Positions 51,270 through 63,000 of a stretch of DNA of 64,000 nt are shown here, one piece after another; position 1 is the stretch's first letter; each line of letters opens with the position of its first letter. The DNA is from Argentina anserina. Lineage: Eukaryota; Streptophyta; Magnoliopsida; Rosales; Rosaceae. A model generated the notes under the pieces. It was not told where the DNA came from. It was given only the letters and a program-made list of their open reading frames with translations, and did not search any database. The position numbers and the translations under genes were made by a program. Location of the stretch: assembly GCF_933775445.1 (NCBI RefSeq), contig NW_026089448.1, positions 124,001-188,000 on the forward strand. The letters are read 5' to 3'.

Positions 51270-54200
51270 ATGTAAAGATACTCAGTTTGAAAGAAACACA
51301 CTCCCACACTTGCAAAACTCTCCAATTCAATAGAAACTCGCATCAGAAAGCCTTACAGAAAGATACTCAAACGAGAATTGAAAAGATACACAATTGGAAT
51401 AGTAAAGATACGCAAACGATGTAAACATACTCAATTTGATAGAAACACACTCCCAGACTTGCAAAACTCTCAAATTCAATAGAAACTCGCATCAGAAAGC
51501 CTTACATAAAGATACTCAAACGAGAATTGAAAAGATACACAATTGGAATAGTAAAGATACGCAAACGATGTAAAGATACTCAGTTTGAAAGAAACACACT
51601 CCCACACTTGCAAAACTCTCAAATCCAATAGAAACTCGCATCAGAAAGCCGTTCAGAAAGATACTCAAACGAGAATTGAAAAGATACACAATTGGAATAG
51701 TAAAGATACGCAAACGATGTAAACATACTCAATTTGAAAGAAACACACTGCCACACTTGCAAAACTCTCAAATTCAATCGAAACTCGCATCAGAAAGCCG
51801 TTCAGAAAGATACTCAAAAGAGAATTGAAAAGATACACAATTGGAATAGTAAAAATACGCAAACGATGTAAAGATACTCAGTTTGAAAGAAACACACTCC
51901 CACACTTGCAAAACTCTGAAATTCAATAGAAACTCGCATCAGAAAGCCGTTCAGAAAGATACTCAAACGAGAATTGAAAAGATACACAATTGGAATAGTA
52001 AAGATACGCAAACGATGTAAACATACTCAATTTGAAAGAAACACACTCCCACACTTGCAAAACTCTCCAATTCAATAGAAACTCGCATCAGAAAGCCTTA
52101 CAGAAAGATACTCAAACGAGAATTGAAAAGATACACAATTGGAATAGTAAAGATACGCAAACGATGTAAACATACTCAATTTGAAAGAAACACACTCCCA
52201 GACTTGCAAAACTCTCAAATTCAATAGAAACTCGCATCAGAAAGCCTTACATAAAGATACTCAAACGAGAATTGAAAAGATACACAATTGGAATAGTAAA
52301 GATACGCAAACGATGTAAAGATACTCAGTTTGAAAGAAACACACTCCCACACTTGCAAAACTCTCAAATCCAATAGAAACTCGCATCAGAAAGCCGTTCA
52401 GAAAGATACTCAAACGAGAATTGAAAAGATACACAATTGGAATAGTAAAGATACGCAAACGATGTAAAGATACTCAGTTTGAAAGAAACACACTCCCACA
52501 CTTGCAAAACTCTCAAATTCAATAGAAACTCGCATCAGAAAGCCTTACATAAAGATACTCAAACGAGAATTGAAAAGATACACAATTGGAATAGTAAAGA
52601 TACGCAAACGATGTAAACATACTCAATTTGAAAGAAACACACTCCCACACTTGGAAAACTCTCAAATTCAATAGAAACTCGAATCAGAAAGCCGTTCAGA
52701 AAGATACTCAAACGAGAATTGAAAATATACACAATTGGAATAGTAAAGATACGCAAACGATGTAAAGATACTCAGTTTGAAAAAAACAAACTCCCACACT
52801 TGCAAAACTCTGAAATTCAATAGAAACTCGCATCAGAAAGCCTTACATAAAGATACTCAAACGAGAATTGAAAAGATACACAATTGGAATAGTAAAAATA
52901 CGCAAACGATGTAAAGATACTCAGTTTGAAAGAAACACACTCCCACACTTGCAAAACTCTCAAATCCAATAGAAACTCGCATCAGAAAGCCGTTCAGAAA
53001 GATACTCAAACGAGAATTGAAAAGATACACAATTGGAATAGTAAAGATACGCAAACGATGTAAACATACTCAATTTGAAAGAAACACACTGCCACACTTG
53101 CAAAACTCTCAAATTCAATAGAAACTCGCATCAGAAAGCCGTTCAGAAAGATACTCAAAAGAGAATTGAAAAGATACACAATTGGAATAGTAAAGATACG
53201 CAAACGATGTAAAGATACTCAGTTTGAAAGAAACACACTCCCACACTTGCAAAACTCTGAAATTCAATAGAAACTCGCATCAGAAAGCCGTTCAGAAAGA
53301 TACTCAAACGAGAATTGAAAAGATACACAATTGGAATAGTAAAGATACGCAAACGATGTAAACATACTCAATTTGAAAGAAACACACTCCCACACTTGCA
53401 AAACTCTCAAATTCAATAGAAACTCGCATCAGAAAGCCTTACAGAAAGATACTCAAACGAGAATTGAAAAGATACACAATTGGAATAGTAAAGATACGCA
53501 AACGATGTAAACATACTCAATTTGAAAGAAACACACTCCCAGACTTGCAAAACTCTCAAATTCAATAGAAACTCGCATCAGAAAGCCTTACATAAAGATA
53601 CTCAAACGAGAATTGAAAAGATACACAATTGGAATAGTAAAGATACGCAAACGATGTAAAGATACTCAGTTTGAAAGAAACACACTCCCACACTTGCAAA
53701 ACTCTCAAATCCAATAGAAACTCGCATCAGAAAGCCGTTCAGAAAGATACTCAAACGAGAATTGAAAAGATACACAATTGGAATAGTAAAGATACGCAAA
53801 CGATGTAAAGATACTCAGTTTGAAAGAAACACACTCCCACACTTGCAAAACTCTCAAATTCAATAGAAACTCGCATCAGAAAGCCTTACATAAAGATACT
53901 CAAACGAGAATTGAAAAGATACACAATTGGAATAGTAAAGATACGCAAACGATGTAAACATACTCAATTTGAAAGAAACACACTCCCACACTTGGAAAAC
54001 TCTCAAATTCAATAGAAACTCGCATCAGAAAGCCGTTCAGAAAGATACTCAAACGAGAATTGAAAATATACACAATTGGAATAGTAAAGATACGCAAACG
54101 ATGTAAAGATACTCAGTTTGAAAAAAACACACTCCCACACTTGCAAAACTCTCAAATTCAATAGAAACTCGCATCAGAAAGCCTTACATAAAGATACTCA

Positions 54201-54994
54201 AACGACAATTGAAAAGATACACAATTGGAATAGTAAATATACGCAAACGATGTAAAGATACTCAGTTTGAAAGAAACACACTCCCACACTTGCAAAACTC
54301 TCCAATTCAATAGAAACTCGCATCAGAAAGCCTTACAGAAAGATACTCAAACGAGAATTGAAAAGATACACAATTGGAATAGTAAAGATACGCAAACGAT
54401 GTAAACATACTCAATTTGAAAGAAACACACTCCCAGACTTGCAAAACTCTCAAATTCAATAGAAACTCGAATCAGAAAGCCTTACATAAAGATACTCAAA
54501 CAAGAATTGAAAAGATACACAATTGGAATAGTAAAGATACGCAAACGATGTAAAGATACTCAGTTTGAAAGAAACACACTCCCACACTTGCAAAACTCTG
54601 ACATTCAATAGAAACTCGCATCAGAAAGCCTTACATAAAGATACTCAAACGAGAATTGAAAAGATACACAATTGGAATAGTAAAGATACGCAAACGATGT
54701 AAAGATACTCAGTTTGAAAGAAACACACTCCCACACTTGCAAAACTCTCAAATCCAATAGAAACTCGCATCAGAAAGCCGTTCAGAAAGATACTCAAACG
54801 AGAATTGAAAAGATACACAATTGGAATAGTAAAGATACGCAAACGATGTAAACATACTCAATTTGAAAGAAACACACTGCCACACTTGCAAAACTCTCAA
54901 ATTCAATCGAAACTCGCATCAGAAAGCCGTTCAGAAAGATACTCAAAAGAGAATTGAAAAGATACACAATTGGAATAGTAAAGATACGCAAACG
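51270..54994 (+). repeat. 25-monomer superunit, copy 1 (3,725 bp)
   Basis: The segment repeats to the right at exactly 25 x 149 = 3,725 bp with no net length change. Diagnostic rare marks shared by both copies include CCCAGACTTG near 51,453 and 55,178, and CAAACAAGAATTG near 54,507 and 58,232. Inside it, 9-monomer units of 1,341 bp start near 51,516 and 52,857, followed by a truncated 7-monomer unit from about 54,198. One early difference is AATTTGATAGAAAC near 51,440, which is AATTTGAAAGAAAC in the second copy. Confidence 0.83.
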
Positions 54995-57900
54995 ATGTAA
55001 AGATACTCAGTTTGAAAGAAACACACTCCCACACTTGCAAAACTCTCCAATTCAATAGAAACTCGCATCAGAAAGCCTTACAGAAAGATACTCAAACGAG
55101 AATTGAAAAGATACACAATTGGAATAGTAAAGATACGCAAACGATGTAAACATACTCAATTTGAAAGAAACACACTCCCAGACTTGCAAAACTCTCAAAT
55201 TCAATAGAAACTCGCATCAGAAAGCCTTACATAAAGATACTCAAACGAGAATTGAAAAGATACACAATTGGAATAGTAAAGATACGCAAACGATGTAAAG
55301 ATACTCAGTTTGAAAGAAACACACTCCCACACTTGCAAAACTCTCAAATTCAATAGAAACTCGCATCAGAAAGCCGTTCAGAAAGATACTCAAACGAGAA
55401 TTGAAAAGATACACAATTGGAATAGTAAAGATACGCAAACGATGTAAACATACTCAATTTGAAAGAAACACACTGCCACACTTGCAAAACTCTCAAATTC
55501 AATCGAAACTCGCATCAGAAAGCCGTTCAGAAAGATACTCAAAAGAGAATTGAAAAGATACACAATTGGAATAGTAAAGATACGCAAACGATGTAAAGAT
55601 ACTCAGTTTGAAAGAAACACACTCCCACACTTGCAAAACTCTGAAATTCAATAGAAACTCGCATCAGAAAGCCGTTCAGAAAGATACTCAAACGAGAATT
55701 GAAAAGATACACAATTGGAATAGTAAAGATACGCAAACGATGTAAACATACTCAATTTGAAAGAAACACACTCCCACACTTGCAAAACTCTCCAATTCAA
55801 TAGAAACTCGCATCAGAAAGCCTTACAGAAAGATACTCAAACGAGAATTGAAAAGATACACAATTGGAATAGTAAAGATACGCAAACGATGTAAACATAC
55901 TCAATTTGAAAGAAACACACTCCCAGACTTGCAAAACTCTCAAATTCAATAGAAACTCGCATCAGAAAGCCTTACATAAAGATACTCAAACGAGAATTGA
56001 AAAGATACACAATTGGAATAGTAAAGATACGCAAACGATGTAAAGATACTCAGTTTGAAAGAAACACACTCCCACACTTGCAAAACTCTCAAATCCAATA
56101 GAAACTCGCATCAGAAAGCCGTTCAGAAAGATACTCAAACGAGAATTGAAAAGATACACAATTGGAATAGTAAAGATACGCAAACGATGTAAAGATACTC
56201 AGTTTGAAAGAAACACACTCCCACACTTGCAAAACTCTCAAATTCAATAGAAACTCGCATCAGAAAGCCTTACATAAAGATACTCAAACGAGAATTGAAA
56301 AGATACACAATTGGAATAGTAAAGATACGCAAACGATGTAAACATACTCAATTTGAAAGAAACACACTCCCACACTTGGAAAACTCTCAAATTCAATAGA
56401 AACTCGAATCAGAAAGCCGTTCAGAAAGATACTCAAACGAGAATTGAAAATATACACAATTGGAATAGTAAAGATACGCAAACGATGTAAAGATACTCAG
56501 TTTGAAAAAAACACACTCCCACACTTGCAAAACTCTGAAATTCAATAGAAACTCGCATCAGAAAGCCTTACATAAAGATACTCAAACGAGAATTGAAAAG
56601 ATACACAATTGGAATAGTAAAAATACGCAAACGATGTAAAGATACTCAGTTTGAAAGAAACACACTCCCACACTTGCAAAACTCTCAAATCCAATAGAAA
56701 CTCGCATCAGAAAGCCGTTCAGAAAGATACTCAAACGAGAATTGAAAAGATACACAATTGGAATAGTAAAGATACGCAAACGATGTAAACATACTCAATT
56801 TGAAAGAAACACACTGCCACACTTGCAAAACTCTCAAATTCAATCGAAACTCGCATCAGAAAGCCGTTCAGAAAGATACTCAAAAGAGAATTGAAAAGAT
56901 ACACAATTGGAATAGTAAAGATACGCAAACGATGTAAAGATACTCAGTTTGAAAGAAACACACTCCCACACTTGCAAAACTCTGAAATTCAATAGAAACT
57001 CGCATCAGAAAGCCGTTCAGAAAGATACTCAAACGAGAATTGAAAAGATACACAATTGGAATAGTAAAGATACGCAAACGATGTAAACATACTCAATTTG
57101 AAAGAAACACACTCCCACACTTGCAAAACTCTCCAATTCAATAGAAACTCGCATCAGAAAGCCTTACAGAAAGATACTCAAACGAGAATTGAAAAGATAC
57201 ACAATTGGAATAGTAAAGATACGCAAACGATGTAAACATACTCAATTTGAAAGAAACACACTCCCAGACTTGCAAAACTCTCAAATTCAATAGAAACTCG
57301 CATCAGAAAGCCTTACATAAAGATACTCAAACGAGAATTGAAAAGATACACAATTGGAATAGTAAAGATACGCAAACGATGTAAAGATACTCAGTTTGAA
57401 AGAAACACACTCCCACACTTGCAAAACTCTCAAATCCAATAGAAACTCGCATCAGAAAGCCGTTCAGAAAGATACTCAAACGAGAATTGAAAAGATACAC
57501 AATTGGAATAGTAAAGATACGCAAACGATGTAAAGATACTCAGTTTGAAAGAAACACACTCCCACACTTGCAAAACTCTCAAATTCAATAGAAACTCGCA
57601 TCAGAAAGCCTTACATAAAGATACTCAAACGAGAATTGAAAAGATACACAATTGGAATAGTAAAGATACGCAAACGATGTAAACATACTCAATTTGAAAG
57701 AAACACACTCCCACACTTGGAAAACTCTCAAATTCAATAGAAACTCGAATCAGAAAGCCGTTCAGAAAGATACTCAAACGAGAATTGAAAATATACACAA
57801 TTGGAATAGTAAAGATACGCAAACGATGTAAAGATACTCAGTTTGAAAAAAACACACTCCCACACTTGCAAAACTCTCAAATTCAATAGAAACTCGCATC

Positions 57901-58325
57901 AGAAAGCCTTACATAAAGATACTCAAACGACAATTGAAAAGATACACAATTGGAATAGTAAATATACGCAAACGATGTAAAGATACTCAGTTTGAAAGAA
58001 ACACACTCCCACACTTGCAAAACTCTCCAATTCAATAGAAACTCGCATCAGAAAGCCTTACAGAAAGATACTCAAACGAGAATTGAAAAGATACACAATT
58101 GGAATAGTAAAGATACGCAAACGATGTAAACATACTCAATTTGAAAGAAACACACTCCCAGACTTGCAAAACTCTCAAATTCAATAGAAACTCGAATCAG
58201 AAAGCCTTACATAAAGATACTCAAACAAGAATTGAAAAGATACACAATTGGAATAGTAAAGATACGCAAACGATGTAAAGATACTCAGTTTGAAAGAAAC
58301 ACACTCCCACACTTGCAAAACTCTC
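54995..58325 (+). repeat. 25-monomer superunit, copy 2, truncated
   Basis: Follows copy 1 through the same nested 9-monomer units, now starting near 55,241 and 56,582. It stops matching at about 58,325, where copy 1 has CTCTGACATTC and this copy has CTCTCAAATCC. The break coincides with the start of the block shared with 41.5-43.25 kb, so one event may have both ended this copy and brought in the next block. Differences from copy 1 are few, for example AAATTCAATAG near 55,350 where copy 1 has AAATCCAATAG. Confidence 0.83.
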
Positions 58326-58329
58326 AAAT

Positions 58330-60090
58330 CCAATAGAAACTCGCATCAGAAAGCCGTTCAGAAAGATACTCAAACGAGAATTGAAAAGATACACAATTGG
58401 AATAGTAAAGATACGCAAACGATGTAAACATACTCAATTTGAAAGAAACACACTGCCACACTTGCAAAACTCTCAAATTCAATCGAAACTCGCATCAGAA
58501 AGCCGTTCAGAAAGATACTCAAAAGAGAATTGAAAAGATACACAATTGGAATAGTAAAGATACGCAAACGATGTAAAGATACTCAGTTTGAAAGAAACAC
58601 ACTCCCACACTTGCAAAACTCTGAAATTCAATAGAAACTCGCATCAGAAAGCCTTATATAAAGATACTCAAACGACAATTGAAAAGATACACAATTGGAA
58701 TAGTAAAGATACGAAACGATGTAGAGATACTCAGTTTGAAAGAAACACACTCCCACACTTGCAAAACTCTGAAATTCAATAGAAACTCGCATCAGAAAGC
58801 CTTAAATAAAGATACTCAAACGACAATTGAAAAGATACACAATTGGAATAGTAAATATACGCAACCGATGTAGAGATACTCAGTTTGAAAGAAACACACT
58901 CCCACACTTGCAAAACTCTCAAATTCAATAGAAACTCGCATCAGAAAGCCTTACATAAAGATACTCAAACGACAATTGAAAAGATACACAATTGGAATAG
59001 TAAATATACGAAACGATGTAGAGATACTCAGTTTGAAAGAAACACACTCCCACACTTGCAAAACTCTCAAATTCAATAGAAACTCGCATCAGAAAAGCCT
59101 TACATAAAGATACTCAAACGACAATTGAAAAGATACACAATTGGAATAGTAACTATACGCAAACAATGTAAAGATACTCAGTTTGAAAGAAACACACTCC
59201 CACACTTGCAAAACTCTCAAATTCAATAGAAACTCGCATCAGAAAGCCTTACATAAAGATACTCAAACGAGAATTGAAAAGATACACAATTGGAATAGAA
59301 AAGATACGCAAACGATGTAAAGATATTCAGTTTGAAAGAAACACACTGCCACACTTGCAAAACTCTCAAATTCAATAGTAACTCGCATCATAAAGCCTTA
59401 CAGAAAGATACTCAAACGAGAATTGAAAAGATACACAATTGGAATAGTAAAGATACGCAAACGATGTAAAGATACTCAGTTTGAAAGAAACACACTCCCA
59501 CACTTGCAAAACTCTCAAATCCAATAGAAACTCGCATCAGAAAGCCGTTCAGAAAGATACTCAAACGAGAATTGAAAAGATACACAATTGGAATAGTAAA
59601 GATACGCAAACGATGTAAAAATACTCAGTTTGAAAGAAACACACTCCCACACTTGCAAAACTCTCAAATCCAATAGAAACTCGCATCAGAAAGCCCTACA
59701 GAAAGATACTCAAACGAGAATTGAAAAGATACACAATTGGAATAGTAAATATACGCAACCGATGTAGAGATACTCAGTTTGAAAGAAACACACTCCCACA
59801 CTTGCAAAACTCTCCAATTCAATAGAAACTCGAATCTGAAAGCCGTTCAGAAAGATACTCAAACGAGAATTGAAAACATACACAATTGGAATAGTAAAGA
59901 TACGCAAACGATGTAAAGATACTTAGTTTGAAAGAAACACACTGCCACACTTGCAAAACTCTCAAATTCAATAGTAACTCGCATCATAAAGCCTTACAGA
60001 AAGATACTCAAACGAGAATTGAAAAGATACACAATTGGAATAGTAAAGATACGCAAACGATGTAAAGATACTCAGTTTGAAAGAAACACA
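58330..60090 (+). repeat. Distant copy of the 11-monomer block
   Basis: This 1.76-kb stretch matches 41.5-43.25 kb at a constant offset of 16,833 bp (113 monomers less four bases). Shared marks in order are AAATTCAATCG, CAAAAGAGAATTG, CCTTATATAAAG, TACGAAACG, CAACCGATGTAG, the extra A in CAGAAAAGCC near 59,093, AATAGAAAAGATACG, GATATTCAG, CAAATCCAATAG, GAATCTGAAAGCC and ATTGAAAACATAC. It lacks CTCAGACGAC, having CTCAAACGAC, and has a private GTAACTATACG near 59,152. Because it is separated from its relative by unrelated unit types, local tandem duplication alone does not explain it. Confidence 0.8.
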
Positions 60091-63000
60091 CTCCCACACT
60101 TGCAAAACTCTCAAATTCAATAGAAACTCGCATCAGAAAGCCTTATATAAAGATACTCAAACGACAATTGAAAAGATACACAATTGGAATAGTAAAGATA
60201 CGAAACGATGTAGAGATACTCAGTTTGAAAGAAACACACTCCCACACTTGCAAAACTCTGAAATTCAATAGAAACTCGCATCAGAAAGCCTTAAATAAAG
60301 ATACTCAAACGACAATTGAAAAGATACACAATTGGAATAGTAAATATACGCAACCGATGTAGAGATACTCAGTTTGAAAGAAACACACTCCCACACTTGC
60401 AAAACTCTCAAATTCAATAGAAACTCGCATCATAAAGCCTTACATAAAGATACTCAAACGAGAATTGAAAAGATACACAATTGGAATAGTAAAGATACGC
60501 AAACGATGTAAAGATACTCAGTTTGAAAGAAACACACTCCCACACTTGCAAAACTCTCAAATTCAATAGAAACTCGCATCAGAAAGCCTTACAGAAAGAT
60601 ACTCAAACGAGAATTGAAAAGATACACAATTGGAATAGTAAAGATACGCAAACGATGTAAAGATACTCAGTTTGAAAGAAACACACTCCCACACTTGCAA
60701 AACTCTCAAATTCAATAGAAACTCGCATCATAAAGCCTTACATAAAGATACTCAAACGAGAATTGAAAAGATACACAATTGGAATAGTAAAGATACGCAA
60801 ACGATGTAAACATACTCAATTTGAAAGAAACACACTCCCACACTTGGAAAACTCTCAAATTCAATAGAAACTCGAATCAGAAAGCCGTTCAGAAAGATAC
60901 TCAAACGAGAATTGAAAATATACACAATTGGAATAGTAAAGATACGCAAACGATGTAAAGATACTCAGTTTGAAAAAAACACACTCCCACACTTGCAAAA
61001 CTCTCAAATTCAATAGAAACTCGCATCAGAAAGCCTTACATAAAGATACTCAAACGACAATTGAAAAGATACACAATTGGAATAGTAAATATACGCAAAC
61101 GATGTAAAGATACTCAGTTTGAAAGAAACACACTCCCACACTTGCAAAACTCTCCAATTCAATAGAAACTCGCATCAGAAAGCCTTACAGAAAGATACTC
61201 AAACGAGAATTGAAAAGATACACAATTGGAATAGTAAAGATACGCAAACGATGTAAACATACTCAATTTGAAAGAAACACACTCCCAGACTTGCAAAACT
61301 CTCAAATTCAATAGAAACTCGCATCAGAAAGCCTTACATAAAGATACTCAAACGAGAATTGAAAAGATACACAATTGGAATAGTAAAGATACGCAAACGA
61401 TGTAAAGATACTCAGTTTGAAAGAAACACACTCCCACACTTGCAAAACTCTCAAATCCAATAGAAACTCGCATCAGAAAGCCGTTCAGAAAGATACTCAA
61501 ACGAGAATTGAAAAGATACACAATTGGAATAGTAAAGATACGCAAACGATGTAAAGATACTCAGTTTGAAAGAAACACACTCCCACACTTGCAAAACTCT
61601 CAAATTCAATAGAAACTCGCATCAGAAAGCCTTACATAAAGATACTCAAACGACAATTGAAAAGATACACAATTGGAATAGTAAAGATACGCAAACGATG
61701 TAAAGATACTCAGTTTGAAAGAAACACACTCCCACACTTGCAAAACTCTCAAATCCAATAGAAACTCGCATCAGAAAGCCCTACAGAAAGATACTCAAAC
61801 GAGAATTGAAAAGATACACAATTGGAATAGTAAATATACGCAACCGATGTAGAGATACTCAGTTTGAAAGAAACACACTCCCACACTTGCAAAACTCTCA
61901 AATTCAATAGAAACTCGCATCAGAAAGCCTTACAGAAAGATACTCAAACGAGAATTGAAAAGATACACAATTGGAATAGTAAAGATACGCAAACGATGTA
62001 AAGATACTCAGTTTGAAAGAAACACACTCCCACACTTCCAAAACTCTCAAATTCAATAGAAACTCGCATCAGATAGCCTTACAGAAAGATACTCAAACGA
62101 GAATTGAAAAGATACACAATTGGAATAGTAAAGATACGCAAGCGATGTAAAGATACTCAGTTTGAAAGAAACACACTCCCACACTTGCAAAACTCTCAAA
62201 TTCAATAGAAACTCGCTTCAGAAAGCCGTTCAGAAAGATACTCAAACGAGAATTGAAAAGATACACAATTTTAATGGTAAAGATACGCAAACGATGTAAA
62301 GATACTCAGTTTGAAAGAAACACACTCCCACACTTGCAAAACTCTCCAATTCAATAGAAACTCGAATCTGAAAGCCGTTCAGAAAGATACTCAAACGAGA
62401 ATTGAAAAGATACACAATTGGAATAGTAAAGATACGCAAACGATGTAAAGATACTCAGTTTGAAAGAAACACACTCCCACACTTGCAAAACTCTCAAATT
62501 CAATAGAAACTCGCATCAGAAAGCCTTACATAAAGATACTCAAACGAGAATTGAAAAGATACACAATTGGAATAGTAAAGATACGCAAACGATGTAAAGA
62601 TACTCAGTTTGAAAGAAACACACTCCCACACTTGCAAAACTCTCAAATCCAATAGAAACTCGCATCAGAAAGCCGTTCAGAAAGATACTCAAACGAGAAT
62701 TGAAAAGATACACAATTGGAATAGTAAAGATACGCAAACGATGTAAAGATACTCAGTTTGAAAGAAACACACTCCCACACTTGCAAAACTCTCAAATTCA
62801 ATAGAAACTCGCATCAGAAAGCCTTACATAAAGATACTCAAACGACAATTGAAAAGATACACAATTGGAATAGTAAATATACGCAAACGATGTAAAGATA
62901 CTCAGTTTGAAAGAAACACACTCACACACTTGCAAAACTCTCAAATTCTATAGAAACTCGCATCAGAAAGCCGTTCAGAAAGATACTGAAACGAGAATTG

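Noticed and set aside
2800..58325. Assembly error as the cause of the long near-identical blocks
   Set aside because: Not excluded, but each copy carries its own private substitutions and small deletions in consistent positions, which simple assembly duplication would not produce. Spanning long reads would decide.
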